From Shimwellia pseudoproteus (GTDB lineage Bacteria > Pseudomonadota > Gammaproteobacteria > Enterobacterales > Enterobacteriaceae), in NCBI RefSeq assembly GCF_016415625.1, contig NZ_WBXP01000034.1, forward strand, positions 1 to 39,646: a stretch of 39,646 nt of DNA, written 5' to 3'. Both the position numbers and the translations under genes were made by a program. The notes beneath the pieces are model-generated. The model did no database searches. It was given only the letters and a program-made list of their open reading frames with translations, and was not told the origin of the DNA. Below are positions 18,785 to 28,211 of this stretch, in pieces. Every line of letters starts with the position of its first letter. Positions within the stretch are counted from its first letter, which is position 1.

Positions 18785-20320
18785 ATGGCACAGAAACCGC
18801 TGGAAGGCGGCCAACTTGCAATAATGACCATCGCCCTGGCGATGGCGACCTTTATGCAAGTTCTCGACTCGACCATCGCGAACGTGGCAATACCGACCAT
18901 TGCCGGTAACCTCGGGTCATCCCTGAGTCAGGGGACCTGGGTAATCACTTCCTTTGGGGTGGCAAACGCGATTTCGATCCCCATTACCGGCTGGCTGGCC
19001 AAACGGGTGGGCGAGGTGCGGTTGTTCCTCTGGTCCACCGCCCTGTTTGTACTGGCCTCCTGGGCCTGTGGAGTATCCAACAGCCTGAGTATGCTTATCT
19101 TCTTCCGGGTGCTCCAGGGGGTGGTGGCCGGGCCGCTGATCCCGCTCTCCCAGAGCCTGCTACTCAGCAACTACCCGCCCGCTAAACGCAGCATCGCCCT
19201 GGCGCTCTGGTCCATGACGGTGATTGTGGCCCCGATTTGCGGGCCGATCCTCGGCGGCTGGATCAGTGATAACTATCACTGGGGGTGGATTTTCTTTATC
19301 AACGTGCCCATTGGGGTTGTCGTGGTGCTGTTAACCCTTCAGACCCTGCGCGGCCGGGAGACCAAAACCGAGCAGCGGCGTATTGATGCGGTTGGCCTGG
19401 GGCTGCTGGTTATCGGTATTGGCAGCCTGCAGGTGATGCTGGACCGGGGTAAAGAGCTGGACTGGTTCAGCTCGACAGAAATCATCGTGCTGACTATCGC
19501 CGCGGTGGTGGCGCTCAGTTTCCTGATTATCTGGGAGTTGACAGACGACCACCCGATTGTCGATCTCTCGCTGTTTAAATCGCGAAATTTCACCATCGGC
19601 TGCCTGTGTACCAGCCTTGCCTATATGCTCTACTTTGGCGCCATCGTGTTACTGCCCCAGCTATTACAGGAGGTATACGGCTACACGGCAACCTGGGCGG
19701 GTCTGGCGTCCGCGCCGGTGGGGATTATCCCGGTGATCCTCTCCCCGATAATTGGTCGCTTTGCCCATAAGCTGGATATGCGCCGCCTGGTGACGTTCAG
19801 CTTCGTGATGTATGCCATCTGCTTTTACTGGCGGGCCTATACCTTTGAACCGGACATGGACTTTGGTGCATCGGCCTGGCCGCAGTTTATTCAGGGCTTT
19901 GCCGTAGCCTGTTTCTTTATGCCGCTGACCACGATAACCCTGTCCGGGCTGCCGCCTGAGCGCCTGGCGGCGGCGTCGAGTTTATCGAACTTCGCCCGTA
20001 CCCTGGCCGGGTCTATCGGCACCTCGATTACCACCACCATGTGGACCAACCGAGAGGCACTGCACCACGCCCAGTTGACCGAGTCGATCACCCCCTATAA
20101 CCCCAACGCCCAGGCGATGTATAACCAACTGGAGGGGATGGGCATGACCCAGCAGCAGGCCTCCGGGTATATTGCCCAGCAAATTACCAGCCAGGGGTTA
20201 ATCATCTCGGCAAATGAGATTTTCTGGCTGTCCGCCGGGATCTTTATCGTGATGATTGGCCTGGTATGGTTCGCCAGGCCGCCATTTGGCACCGGCGGGG
20301 GTGCCGGGGGCGCCCACTAG
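18785..20320 (+). CDS. emrB: Multidrug MFS exporter EmrB (DHA2 family)
   Basis: The 511-residue protein has 14 hydrophobic segments and DHA2 signatures: LDSTIANVAIPTIAG in helix 1 and the motif C stretch VIVAPICGPILGGWISD in helix 5. It is the proton-driven pump of the EmrAB-TolC system. Length and sequence agree with E. coli EmrB to the C-terminus, where a glycine-rich FGTGGGAGGAH tail replaces the usual end. A GGAG site precedes the ATG. Confidence 0.96.
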   Translation: MAQKPLEGGQLAIMTIALAMATFMQVLDSTIANVAIPTIAGNLGSSLSQGTWVITSFGVANAISIPITGWLAKRVGEVRLFLWSTALFVLASWACGVSNSLSMLIFFRVLQGVVAGPLIPLSQSLLLSNYPPAKRSIALALWSMTVIVAPICGPILGGWISDNYHWGWIFFINVPIGVVVVLLTLQTLRGRETKTEQRRIDAVGLGLLVIGIGSLQVMLDRGKELDWFSSTEIIVLTIAAVVALSFLIIWELTDDHPIVDLSLFKSRNFTIGCLCTSLAYMLYFGAIVLLPQLLQEVYGYTATWAGLASAPVGIIPVILSPIIGRFAHKLDMRRLVTFSFVMYAICFYWRAYTFEPDMDFGASAWPQFIQGFAVACFFMPLTTITLSGLPPERLAAASSLSNFARTLAGSIGTSITTTMWTNREALHHAQLTESITPYNPNAQAMYNQLEGMGMTQQQASGYIAQQITSQGLIISANEIFWLSAGIFIVMIGLVWFARPPFGTGGGAGGAH

Positions 20321-20336
20321 CGATCTTCAGGCAATA

Positions 20337-20372
20337 AAAAAGCCGCCCGGCGTGAAAACCGGGCGGCTTTTT
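20337..20372. terminator. Bidirectional terminator between emrB and luxS
   Basis: AAAAAGCCGCCCGG (20337-20350) and CCGGGCGGCTTTTT (20359-20372) form a 14-bp stem with an 8-base loop. A-run and T-run on the two sides make it work in both directions for these convergent genes. Confidence 0.92.
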
Positions 20373-20387
20373 ACTGGCCACCAGAAA

Positions 20388-20903
20388 CTAGATATGCAGT
20401 TCCTGGAGCTTCTCTTTCGGCAGCGCCAGCGCGTCGTTGCTGTTCACACCAATACCGCTCTCAACAATATGACGGGCAATGTCTTGTGCTTCCGCCAGTG
20501 AGTGCATGGTGTAGGTCCCGCACTGGTAAACGTTCAGCTCCGGAATTTGTGACTGATCCTGAACTTTCAGCACGTCTTCCATTGCCGCTTTCCAGGCATC
20601 GGCAACCCGCTGTGGGTCCGGCTGACCAATCAGGCTCATATAGAAACCCGTGCGGCAGCCCATCGGCGAGATATCAATAATTTCAACACCCTGGCCATTC
20701 AGATGGTTGCGCATAAAACCGGCAAACAGGTGCTCCAGGGTATGGATACCTTTTTCCGGCATCACTTCCTTGTTTGGCACACAAAAGCGCAGATCGAATA
20801 CGGTGATGGTATCGCCGTGGGGAGTATTCATATTTTTTGCAACGCGCACTGCGGGCGCACCCATACGGGTGTGGTCCACGGTGAAGCTATCCAACAACGG
20901 CAT
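20388..20903 (-). CDS. luxS: S-ribosylhomocysteine lyase LuxS
   Basis: The 171-residue enzyme splits S-ribosylhomocysteine into homocysteine and the AI-2 precursor DPD. Metal ligands are visible in H54-T-L-E57-H58 and in NVYQC128GTY; C83 in MGCRTGFY is the catalytic cysteine. Length matches E. coli LuxS. GGAGGTGACC precedes the ATG. It is transcribed alone, with micA read divergently from just upstream. Confidence 0.97.
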   Translation of the reverse strand: MPLLDSFTVDHTRMGAPAVRVAKNMNTPHGDTITVFDLRFCVPNKEVMPEKGIHTLEHLFAGFMRNHLNGQGVEIIDISPMGCRTGFYMSLIGQPDPQRVADAWKAAMEDVLKVQDQSQIPELNVYQCGTYTMHSLAEAQDIARHIVESGIGVNSNDALALPKEKLQELHI

Positions 20904-20940
20904 CTGGTCACCTCCGATAGTGATTATTTTAAAAAAATAA

Positions 20941-20968
20941 TGAACTCTTTAAACAGCCGCGAGTCTCA
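20941..20968 (+). promoter_or_regulatory. Sigma-E promoter of micA
   Basis: TGAACTCTTT at 20941-20950 resembles the sigma-E -35 (GGAACTTTT), and GTCTCA at 20963-20968 the -10 (GTCTAA), with a 16-base spacing from hexamer to hexamer and six bases to the known start of MicA. In E. coli micA is strictly sigma-E dependent. Confidence 0.78.
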
Positions 20969-20974
20969 GTATAT

Positions 20975-21049
20975 GAAAGACGCGCATTTGTTATCATCAT
21001 CCCTACTTTTTTAGAGATGAAAGTTTGGCCACAGTGATGTGGCCTTTTT
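20975..21049 (+). ncRNA. micA: MicA small RNA
   Basis: The first 30 bases, beginning GAAAGACGCGCATTTG, are as in E. coli MicA and contain the seed that pairs with ompA, phoP and other mRNAs. The GGCCACA...TGTGGCC terminator stem (21027-21044) with TTTTT ends the RNA. The location between luxS and gshA is the E. coli one. The internal hairpin loop differs: CCCTACTTTTTTAGAGATG replaces the E. coli GAATTC loop, leaving the stem ends in place but giving a run of six U in the loop. MicA is an Hfq-dependent repressor of outer-membrane protein synthesis under envelope stress. Confidence 0.92.
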
Positions 21050-21057
21050 CTTTTCTG

Positions 21058-22614
21058 TCATCCCTGTCTTGCCAGCCAGCTTTCAAACGGCTCGCTATCC
21101 TGCGCTTCCATCTTACGCTGACGCGTCCATGATTCATCATGTTCCGCGCTGAAGTCTGCCTCACTCAGCACCTCCAGCGGTTCACTGCGCAGCATCTCAT
21201 GGTATTTATTGGCCAGCTCCAGCCCGGTTCCGCCAATGCCTTTCTCAAGCATAGAACGCAAAATACGCGCTGAATATGTCAGATCCGGATTATCAAAGCA
21301 GGCAACCAGCTCATCACAGACCTGCTGGTACTGCCGATCCCCGGCAATACTGTCCAGGGTTTCAGCCACCCGGCGCAGATCGCGGAACAGATCTTTACCC
21401 ACCTGGACCAGCGGATACTGCGCGGTCTGGCAGCCAATCCCCAGGGTCAGGCCAGGCTTGCGCCCTTCGAGGATCACCCGGTTCCAGTTAGTTTTGGTGC
21501 AGGCCAGTTCATCGCTGCTCATTTCTGGCGCATCCGCCAGGGCACACCACACCACAAACAGATCCAGGAAGCGGACTTGCTTCTCATCAACCCCTACCGG
21601 CGAGAATGGGTTGTTATCCAGAGAGCGAACTTCAATATACTCAATACCGCCACGCAGCAACGCATCGGAAGGGCTTTCCCCCGGCAGCGTAACCCGTTTA
21701 GGGCGGATTGGCGCATACAGTTCATTCTCTATCTGCAACACGTTGGTATTAAGTTGCAGATGTTTGCCGTCTTTGGTCAACCCGAGGGCGGCATACTCTT
21801 CTGACGGGGTATGAATCGCCCGTTTTAACCCGCAGACATAGGTTTCCAGGTCATTAAAGGTAATACCGAGATTGCTCTGGGATTTATTGGTGTAGCCCAG
21901 ATCGCTTAATCGCAGTGAGGTACCATAAGGCAGATAGTACATGCCTCTTTCGGTTTTCTCGAACGGCAGTGCCGGTTTTTTACCCTGCAGGAATGAGCCG
22001 CAAATCGCCGGTGAAGCGCCGAACAGGTACGGAATCACCCAGCCAAAACGGTAGTAGTTACGGATCAGCTTGAAGTAGCCTGCGGAAATCGCTTCTTTAC
22101 CGCTTTCCGCATCCGTAACGCCCAGCCGGGCCTTCCAGAACTCAATCGGGAAGGAGATATTATAATGCACACCAGAAATCGTCTGCATCAGCGCCCCGTA
22201 CCGGTTTTTTAAACCTTCCCGGTACAGGGTTTTGAAACGCCCAATATGGGAGGAGCCATATTGCGCTAATTCAATCTTATCGCTGCTCTCCACAAAGCAC
22301 GGCATGCTCAGCGGCCACATTAACTCATCACCCATATTGCGCGAGGTATAACGATGCAGATCGCGTAAGAAGGTCAGCATATGGTCAACATTGCCGTCCA
22401 CCGGGGTAATAAACTCCAGTAATGCCTCGGCAAAATCCGTGGTGATCCACTTATGGGTCAGTGCCGCGCCGACACTTTCCGGATGTGCCGTCTGTGCCAG
22501 GTGCCCATCGGGAGTCACGCGTAGTGTTTCCCGTTCCAGCCCACGTTTAATACCTTGCAGTGCCTGCGGATGTTGCTCCAGCCAGGTCAGTGCTTGTGAT
22601 ACGTCCGGGATCAA
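21058..22614 (-). CDS. gshA: Glutamate-cysteine ligase GshA
   Basis: The 518-residue enzyme (E. coli 518) joins glutamate and cysteine in the first step of glutathione synthesis. Conserved stretches include GLERETLRV near residue 25 (ATP/metal contacts), [29 protein letters not shown] and [17 protein letters not shown]. The start codon is TTG at 22614, as in E. coli, with a strong GGGAGG six bases upstream. It converges on micA, whose terminator ends eight bases from its stop. Confidence 0.97.
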   Translation of the reverse strand: MIPDVSQALTWLEQHPQALQGIKRGLERETLRVTPDGHLAQTAHPESVGAALTHKWITTDFAEALLEFITPVDGNVDHMLTFLRDLHRYTSRNMGDELMWPLSMPCFVESSDKIELAQYGSSHIGRFKTLYREGLKNRYGALMQTISGVHYNISFPIEFWKARLGVTDAESGKEAISAGYFKLIRNYYRFGWVIPYLFGASPAICGSFLQGKKPALPFEKTERGMYYLPYGTSLRLSDLGYTNKSQSNLGITFNDLETYVCGLKRAIHTPSEEYAALGLTKDGKHLQLNTNVLQIENELYAPIRPKRVTLPGESPSDALLRGGIEYIEVRSLDNNPFSPVGVDEKQVRFLDLFVVWCALADAPEMSSDELACTKTNWNRVILEGRKPGLTLGIGCQTAQYPLVQVGKDLFRDLRRVAETLDSIAGDRQYQQVCDELVACFDNPDLTYSARILRSMLEKGIGGTGLELANKYHEMLRSEPLEVLSEADFSAEHDESWTRQRKMEAQDSEPFESWLARQG

Positions 22615-22726
22615 ATCGACCTCCCGCCTCTAAATGCAGTTTTGTTAAGCATAGTTGTAAAGACTGGCGGTTTAGCCGTCATTTTGGTGTTTTGGTAAAC
22701 AGCCAGCACAACAATGCAGTTTACAG

Positions 22727-23155
22727 TTACTGCCACCACGCCATCCCCTGAACAGCCGCAAGTCCCACAATGAGATAGCGCAGTAGCTTTCCAATGCCAA
22801 TAAAGACAATCACCGGCCCCCAGCGCAGGCGTAACCACCCGGCCAGCAGGCACAGTAAATCACCCATTACCGGTAACCAGCTCAGGAGCAGTGTTACCGG
22901 GCCAAAACGTTCTAATAGTCGTGTGGCTTTCCCGCGCCAGCGCGACGTTGCCCGCACCGGGAAAAAACGCCCGAGGATAACGTTAGTCAATCCCCCCAGG
23001 GTGTTTCCTGCCGTCGCGACTATCACTAACGGCCAGAAGCTGCTTTTCCCGGCGATCAGTAATGCAATCAGTACCGCTTCCGAACTGCCCGGTAATAGTG
23101 TGGCGCTCAGGAAGCTACTGCTCAACAGGGACAGCAGTGCAGCGGTATCACTCAC
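22727..23155 (-). CDS. yqaA: YqaA family inner-membrane protein (DedA-like)
   Basis: The 142-residue protein has four hydrophobic segments and the YqaA/DedA-type LLPGSSEAVLIALLIAG and AGNTLGG...NVILGR blocks. DedA-superfamily proteins handle lipid carriers or membrane homeostasis; the role of YqaA is unknown. It overlaps yqaB by four bases (ATGA at 23152-23155), so the two are translationally coupled. Confidence 0.93.
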   Translation of the reverse strand: MSDTAALLSLLSSSFLSATLLPGSSEAVLIALLIAGKSSFWPLVIVATAGNTLGGLTNVILGRFFPVRATSRWRGKATRLLERFGPVTLLLSWLPVMGDLLCLLAGWLRLRWGPVIVFIGIGKLLRYLIVGLAAVQGMAWWQ

Positions 23156-23718
23156 GGTATACGCACGTCCACCGCATCCATCCCCGCCAGCCGTGCCGCC
23201 TCCAGGCCGAAATCCGCATCCTCAAAGACCAGACATTTTTGGGCGTTAACGCCCATTAACCGGGCACAGAGCAAAAATGTGTCCGGTGCGGGCTTATGGT
23301 GTTGGACATGATCGGCAGCCACAACGGCGGTGAAATACTGGCGTAAATTAAGGTGTGCCAGGAGCGCATCCGCAATGGCGCTCTCGCTTCCGGTGCCAAC
23401 CGCCATCGGCCGGCGCCCGTGCCAGGATTTTACCACGTCAATCAGGGGAAGTGGTTTAACGGTGTCCAGCAGCATGGTCTTCACCAGGGCGGTTTTCTCC
23501 CGGGTAAGCCGGTCCGCATCTATATCCGCGTGGTTAGCGTCAATAATTATCTGGGCGATACGTCGCGTGGTGGAGCCATTGAGGGCCGCCATCGCCTGCA
23601 TATCAAAATGCATGCCGTAGCGCGAGAGTACACTTTCCCATGCGGCCTGATGTGTCGGCTCGGTATCCAGAATGGTGCCGTCCATATCAAAAATCAGCCC
23701 GTCGTAACGATCGTACAT
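23152..23718 (-). CDS. yqaB: HAD phosphatase YqaB (fructose-1-phosphate phosphatase)
   Basis: The 188-residue protein is a HAD hydrolase with the nucleophile motif DMDGTILDTEPT (D11, D13), motif II in AVGTGS and motif IV VFEDADFG. E. coli YqaB, of the same length, hydrolyses fructose 1-phosphate and other sugar phosphates. VKSWHGRRPMAVGTGSESAI is nearly identical to it. It is cytoplasmic and coupled to yqaA. Confidence 0.95.
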   Translation of the reverse strand: MYDRYDGLIFDMDGTILDTEPTHQAAWESVLSRYGMHFDMQAMAALNGSTTRRIAQIIIDANHADIDADRLTREKTALVKTMLLDTVKPLPLIDVVKSWHGRRPMAVGTGSESAIADALLAHLNLRQYFTAVVAADHVQHHKPAPDTFLLCARLMGVNAQKCLVFEDADFGLEAARLAGMDAVDVRIP

Positions 23719-24113
23719 CCCTTAGCCACCCCTCAATTTACGAATGGCAGTTACTTTAACGTAATGCGCTGCCGATGTCGCGAATTGCCCGGGGGGTTAG
23801 TCACCTGAGTTATCAAGATTATCAGCAAACAGCACATTTACGACGTAACACCATAAATTAAAAGTGGTTATCGGGAATAAGGATGAGGACGTAAATGTGC
23901 AGAGGAGCGGTATTGATAAGTTACCGTGATATTGCCGGTAAGGTAAGGAGAAGGTGATACACAGGAAGTAAGGAGAAGATGGTGCATCCAGGAGGATGAC
24001 TCACCGGGTTCGCCCTGACGGGCCGTTGCTGACGCAACGTTATCCTCCCTGGTGCCTGCTGGTATTACCGCGACACTCGCCACCGTAAAACTGCCGATAG
24101 GGTAAGGAGAAGA
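23719..24113. other. Gene-free region before the tRNA cluster
   Basis: This stretch lies downstream of the minus-strand tRNA operon. It holds the 18-bp tRNA-Arg relic (23980-23997), two copies of the spacer repeat (23920-23954, 24080-24114), and a small hairpin CGTTGC/GCAACG at about 24023-24038. No coding gene is supported. Confidence 0.7.
23980..23997 (-). pseudogene. Relic of a fourth tRNA-Arg (3' end only)
   Basis: These 18 bases, TGGTGCATCCAGGAGGAT, are identical to the 3' end of each of the three tRNA-Arg genes including the encoded CCA and half of the T arm; the identity stops there. E. coli has four arg tRNAs in this operon (argV, argY, argZ, argQ) and this window has three, so this is probably what remains of the last. 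A phage or island attachment-site scar is the alternative. Confidence 0.7.
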
Positions 24114-24190
24114 TGGTGCATCCAGGAGGATTCGAACCTCCGACCGCTCGGTTCGTAGCCGAGTACTCTATCCAGCTGAGCTATGGATGC
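24114..24190 (-). tRNA. tRNA-Arg (ACG), copy furthest downstream
   Basis: The 77-base gene includes the CCA end and folds into a normal cloverleaf, with anticodon ACG in CTCGGCTACGAACCGAG and T arm GGTTCGAATCC. ACG is converted to ICG by TadA and reads CGU, CGC and CGA. It belongs to the serV-arg operon. Confidence 0.97.
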
Positions 24191-24319
24191 ATCGAGATGT
24201 TACTTTGCTTTTTCTGACACACTGTTGAAACAGTGAGGAGAAGTATATCTCCCTCTGGTGCCCGCTGTTGTTACCGCGACACCCGTTACCGTAATATTTC
24301 CGATAAGGTAAGGAGAAGA

Positions 24320-24396
24320 TGGTGCATCCAGGAGGATTCGAACCTCCGACCGCTCGGTTCGTAGCCGAGTACTCTATCCAGCTGAGCTATGGATGC
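24320..24396 (-). tRNA. tRNA-Arg (ACG), middle copy
   Basis: This 77-base gene is identical to the copies on both sides, with anticodon ACG and encoded CCA. The spacer to the next copy upstream is 54 bases and shares the motif CTGACACACTGT with the following spacer. Confidence 0.97.
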
Positions 24397-24450
24397 ATCA
24401 GGGTATTGCTTTGTTTTTCTGACACACTGTCAAAAACAGTGAGGAGAAAA

Positions 24451-24527
24451 TGGTGCATCCAGGAGGATTCGAACCTCCGACCGCTCGGTTCGTAGCCGAG
24501 TACTCTATCCAGCTGAGCTATGGATGC
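24451..24527 (-). tRNA. tRNA-Arg (ACG), first copy after tRNA-Ser
   Basis: The 77-base gene is identical in sequence to the other two. It lies four bases after the tRNA-Ser CCA end, so the two are certainly cotranscribed and processed from one precursor. Confidence 0.97.
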
Positions 24528-24531
24528 AAAA

Positions 24532-24624
24532 TGGCGGTGAGGCGGGGATTCGAACCCCGGATGCAGCTTTTGACCGCATACTCCCTTAGCAGGGGAGCGC
24601 CTTCAGCCTCTCGGCCACCTCACC
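24532..24624 (-). tRNA. serV: tRNA-Ser (GCT)
   Basis: The 93-base gene with encoded CCA has the long variable arm of class II tRNAs and the anticodon GCT in CTCCCCTGCTAAGGGAG, reading AGC and AGU. It heads the operon as serV does in E. coli. Confidence 0.97.
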
Positions 24625-24924
24625 ACACGCCTCTTGCGAGTCGTACCGGAGAACTTGTTTCTGCTCATCGGCACTGCGTGGCGCACATATTACTTTCTGG
24701 GACTTATAAGTCAAACACTTTTTCTGACCGATAAATTTGATTGCGCACTTAGCAAGCAATTAGCCTGAATTGGCAGCACAAATACCATTTTTTAGACAGT
24801 TACGGGGAATAAAAGGCAGAAAAACCGTGATAAACACGATCCGCGCCGAGAGCAGAAAAAGACGTAAAACAGAGAAAATAGCGGGCAGGGTCGCAGAAAA
24901 ATAGCAGCAGGGGCACTAAAGTAA
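24625..24924. other. Intergenic region between serV and the csrA terminator
   Basis: Besides the serV promoter at 24687-24714 the region contains no recognisable gene. The part from 24720 to 24920 is AT-rich and featureless to my reading. Confidence 0.5.
24687..24714 (-). promoter_or_regulatory. Promoter of the serV-arg tRNA operon
   Basis: On the minus strand TTGACT (24714-24709) and TAATAT (24692-24687) are spaced by 16 bases and followed by a GC-rich GTGCGCC discriminator, which is typical of stringently controlled stable-RNA promoters. The sequence agrees with the E. coli serV promoter region. Confidence 0.85.
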
Positions 24925-24948
24925 AACGTCTCGCACTGGCGAGACGTT
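24925..24948 (-). terminator. Terminator of csrA
   Basis: AACGTCTCGC (24925-24934) and GCGAGACGTT (24939-24948) form a perfect 10-bp stem with a 4-base loop. On the minus strand it ends in TTTTAC, seven bases beyond the csrA stop codon. Confidence 0.85.
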
Positions 24949-24955
24949 CAAAATA

Positions 24956-25141
24956 CTAGTAATTAGTCTGTTGTGACTTTTCAGCCTGGATACGCTGGTA
25001 GATCTCTTCACGGTGTACAGACACTTCTTTAGGGGCGTTAACACCAATACGAACCTGGTTACCTTTAACACCCAGAATTGTCACGGTCACCTCATCCCCA
25101 ATCATGAGGGTCTCACCAACTCGACGAGTCAGAATCAGCAT
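24956..25141 (-). CDS. csrA: Carbon storage regulator CsrA
   Basis: The 61-residue protein is almost identical to E. coli Csr[17 protein letters not shown] and the RNA-binding [11 protein letters not shown] segment with R44. As a dimer it binds GGA motifs in mRNA leaders and controls glycogen, motility and biofilm genes. The tail SQQTNY differs slightly from SQQSSY. AAGGAG lies eight bases before the ATG. It sits downstream of alaS with 242 bases between, which probably hold its own promoters. Confidence 0.98.
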   Translation of the reverse strand: MLILTRRVGETLMIGDEVTVTILGVKGNQVRIGVNAPKEVSVHREEIYQRIQAEKSQQTNY

Positions 25142-25383
25142 TCTTTGCTCCTTGAAAGATTGAAAGAGTCGGGCCTCTGTATCCCGGCATATCCATCATA
25201 TAACGCCATAACGTAAGCGCTGACAAACACATAACTGTATCCTGACGCTACGCCACCTGCTGTTATACCTAAGTTTAGCCGATATATACAAGATAACCTG
25301 ACTTTATCATTGTCAAAAGTGCGTTATAACAAGACACCATGGCCTTGCGAGCCATGGTGTCTGAGATACGCTTATATTTTTTA

Positions 25384-28011
25384 TTACAGTCGGGCTGATA
25401 CCCAACCTTCTACACTGGCGAGCGCCGCAGGTAACGACTGAGCATCAGTCCCCCCTGCCTGGGCCATATCCGGCCGGCCACCGCCCTTGCCGCCAACCTG
25501 CTGGGCTACCATCCCGATCAGCTCACCGGCTTTCACGCGGTCAGTCAGGTCTTTGGATACCCCGGAAATCAGAGACACTTTACCGTCCACCACTGTCGCC
25601 AGGACAATCACTGTTGAACCTAACTGGTTCTTCAGATCATCCACCATGGTGCGCAGCATCTTCGGCTCAACGTTACTCAGCGCATTGACCAGCAGTTTAG
25701 CGCCTTTCACATCAACAGCTTTACTTGACAGGCTGGCGCTCTCCTGAGAGGCCTGCTGTGCTTTAAGCTGTTGCAGCTCTTTCTCCAGTTGGCGAGTGCG
25801 ATCCAGTGCAACACGCACTTTCTCGCCCAGGTTATGGCTATCGCCTTTCAGCAACTGCGCAATATCCTGTAACTGATCGCTCTGCGCATGAACCACCGCC
25901 ATCGCGCCTTCACCGGTTACCGCTTCAATACGGCGCACGCCTGCGGCAGTGCCGGATTCCGCAACAATGCGGAACAGACCGATATCGCCAGTACGGCTGG
26001 CGTGGGTTCCGCCGCACAATTCGGTAGAGAAATCGCCCATACTCAGCACACGAACATGGTCGTCATACTTCTCGCCAAACAGCGCCATCGCCCCTTTCGC
26101 TTTCGCGTCTTCAAGGTCCATGATAGTGGTTTCGATCGGCAGGTTACGGCGGATCTGGGCGTTAACCAAGTCCTCAACCGCGCGGATCTCGTCCGGTTTC
26201 ATCCCTTCAAAGTGCGAGAAATCGAAACGCAGCGCTTTGTCGTTCACCAGAGAACCTTTCTGTGCCACATGAGTACCCAATACCTGACGCAGCGCGGCAT
26301 GCATTAAGTGGGTGGCGGAGTGGTTCAGGCGAATACGGGCACGGCGCGCGTCATCAACCCGCGCGTCAACCCCATCGCCTACCTTCAGCACACCGGCACT
26401 CAGGGTCCCCTGGTGGCCAATGGCCTGGCCGTATTTCTGGGTATCAGTAACCTGGAAGGCGCCAGCGGCGGCTTTCAGTTCACCTTTATCCCCTACCTGG
26501 CCACCAGACTCCGCATAGAACGGGGTCTTATCGAGAACCACAACGGCATCCTGACCGGCACTGATTTGTGGCACGGACTGGCCATCAACAAACAGCGCGG
26601 TCACCGTGGCGTTGAGATCCAGGCTGTCATAGCCTTTAAATACCGAGGCAGAATCAACGCGGATCATGCTGTTGTAGTCAGCGCCAAAACCACTGGATTC
26701 ACGGGCGCGACGGCGCTGTTCTTCCATCGCGGCTTCGAAACCGGCCTCATCAACTTTGATATTGCGTTCGCGGCAGACATCGGCGGTTAAATCCACCGGG
26801 AAGCCGTAAGTGTCGTACAGACGGAAAGCCGTTTCGCCATCCAGGGTATCCCCTTTCAGCTTGCTCAGCTCTTCATCCAGCAGCGCCAGGCCGCGCTCCA
26901 GGGTACGGGCAAACTGTTCTTCTTCGGTTTTCAGTACCTGCTCAACCATCGCCTGCTGGCGTTTCAGGTCATCACCGGCAGCGCCCATCACATCGATCAG
27001 CGGCCCCACCAGTTTGTAGAAGAAGGTGTCTTTGGCGCCCAGCATATTTCCGTGGCGCACCGCGCGACGAATAATGCGGCGCAGCACATAGCCGCGGTTT
27101 TCGTTAGACGGCAGCACACCATCAGCGATCAGGAACGCACAGGAGCGGATATGGTCCGCAATAACGCGCAGTGATTTACTGGCCAGATCCTGGGCACCGG
27201 TCACGTCGGCAACGGCTTTAATCAACGTACGGAACAGGTCGATATCGTAGTTGGAGTTCACATGCTGCAGCACCGCGGCGATACGCTCCAGCCCCATCCC
27301 GGTATCTACGGACGGTTTCGGCAGCGGCAGCATGGCACCGTCGGTCTGACGGTTGAACTGCATAAAGACGATGTTCCAGATTTCGATATAGCGGTCGCCG
27401 TCTTCTTCAGCGCTCCCCGGAGGGCCGCCCCAGATATGGTCGCCATGATCATAGAAAATTTCGGTGCACGGGCCGCACGGGCCGGTATCACCCATCTGCC
27501 AGAAGTTGTCAGATGCGTAAGGCGCGCCTTTATTGTCGCCAATACGAATAATACGTTCGCGCGGTACGCCTACTTCATTGGCCCAGATGTCGAATGCTTC
27601 GTCATCGGTCTCATAAACGGTTACCCACAAGCGATCTTTCGGCAGGTTGAACCACTGGTCGCCGGTTAACAGCTCCCAGGCGAAGTTGATCGCATCGTGT
27701 TTGAAATAGTCCCCAAAGCTGAAGTTACCCAGCATTTCGAAGAAGGTATGATGGCGCGCAGTGTAACCGACATTTTCCAGGTCGTTATGTTTCCCACCGG
27801 CACGGACACAGCGTTGTGACGTGGTGGCGCGGGAATAACTACGTTTGTCCAGGCCGAGGAAAACATCTTTAAACTGGTTCATCCCGGCATTGGTAAACAG
27901 CAACGTCGGGTCGTTATTTGGAACCAGTGAGCTACTGGCAACGACCTGATGTCCCTTACTGTGGAAAAAATCGAGAAACGCCTGACGGATCTCAGCGGTG
28001 CTCTTGCTCAT
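25384..28011 (-). CDS. alaS: Alanyl-tRNA synthetase AlaS
   Basis: The 875-residue enzyme (E. coli 876) charges tRNA-Ala. In order: class II catalytic core from [16 protein letters not shown] with [11 protein letters not shown], tRNA-recognition region, the editing domain with zinc-type [11 protein letters not shown] and the later [13 protein letters not shown], a coiled coil ([16 protein letters not shown]), and the C-Ala domain with [15 protein letters not shown]. All hallmark residues are visible and there is no break. AlaRS also represses its own gene in E. coli; a matching palindrome is upstream. Confidence 0.98.
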   Translation of the reverse strand: MSKSTAEIRQAFLDFFHSKGHQVVASSSLVPNNDPTLLFTNAGMNQFKDVFLGLDKRSYSRATTSQRCVRAGGKHNDLENVGYTARHHTFFEMLGNFSFGDYFKHDAINFAWELLTGDQWFNLPKDRLWVTVYETDDEAFDIWANEVGVPRERIIRIGDNKGAPYASDNFWQMGDTGPCGPCTEIFYDHGDHIWGGPPGSAEEDGDRYIEIWNIVFMQFNRQTDGAMLPLPKPSVDTGMGLERIAAVLQHVNSNYDIDLFRTLIKAVADVTGAQDLASKSLRVIADHIRSCAFLIADGVLPSNENRGYVLRRIIRRAVRHGNMLGAKDTFFYKLVGPLIDVMGAAGDDLKRQQAMVEQVLKTEEEQFARTLERGLALLDEELSKLKGDTLDGETAFRLYDTYGFPVDLTADVCRERNIKVDEAGFEAAMEEQRRRARESSGFGADYNSMIRVDSASVFKGYDSLDLNATVTALFVDGQSVPQISAGQDAVVVLDKTPFYAESGGQVGDKGELKAAAGAFQVTDTQKYGQAIGHQGTLSAGVLKVGDGVDARVDDARRARIRLNHSATHLMHAALRQVLGTHVAQKGSLVNDKALRFDFSHFEGMKPDEIRAVEDLVNAQIRRNLPIETTIMDLEDAKAKGAMALFGEKYDDHVRVLSMGDFSTELCGGTHASRTGDIGLFRIVAESGTAAGVRRIEAVTGEGAMAVVHAQSDQLQDIAQLLKGDSHNLGEKVRVALDRTRQLEKELQQLKAQQASQESASLSSKAVDVKGAKLLVNALSNVEPKMLRTMVDDLKNQLGSTVIVLATVVDGKVSLISGVSKDLTDRVKAGELIGMVAQQVGGKGGGRPDMAQAGGTDAQSLPAALASVEGWVSARL

Positions 28012-28047
28012 AATTATCCTGAAATCAAGCTAACGATATGGTGTAAA

Positions 28048-28083
28048 CCAGACATCATAAACAGATTGGCGTCTATTGTCTGG
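28048..28083 (-). promoter_or_regulatory. alaS promoter with flanking palindrome
   Basis: CCAGACA (28048-28054) and TGTCTGG (28077-28083) are perfect 7-bp inverted repeats flanking a minus-strand TATGAT (28059-28054) that is a good -10. E. coli AlaRS binds a palindrome around its own promoter and represses transcription, more strongly with alanine; this is the likely equivalent. No strong -35 is visible. Confidence 0.6.
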
Positions 28084-28211
28084 CTTATCGGGTAAAACGT
28101 GGGGAATAAGATAAGTTTTATCGTCAGGGAAGTAAAACGCCGGATGCATTAACCCGGTAAAATTTCATTAACGTGCAGTGTAATGCTGCGTTACAGCGCC
28201 ATGCACAGGCA

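Larger units (their letters stand above)
23920..24319 (-). repeat. Three imperfect direct copies of a ~35-bp tRNA spacer repeat
   Basis: Segments at 23920-23954, 24080-24114 and 24285-24319 share the pattern GTTACCGT.ATATTGCCGATAAGG in imperfect form and end in a nearly identical GTAAGGAGAAG. The last two lead directly into tRNA-Arg 3' ends, the first into a region with a second GTAAGGAGAAGAT followed by the relic. The interval between copies 2 and 3 is also similar before the repeat (CTGGTGCC.GCTG.T.TTACCGCGACAC). The arrangement looks like tandem duplication of a tRNA-plus-spacer unit followed by decay. Confidence 0.8.

Noticed and set aside
24114..24527. Array of three 77-bp repeats with spacers resembling a CRISPR
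   Set aside because: The repeats are complete tRNA-Arg genes.
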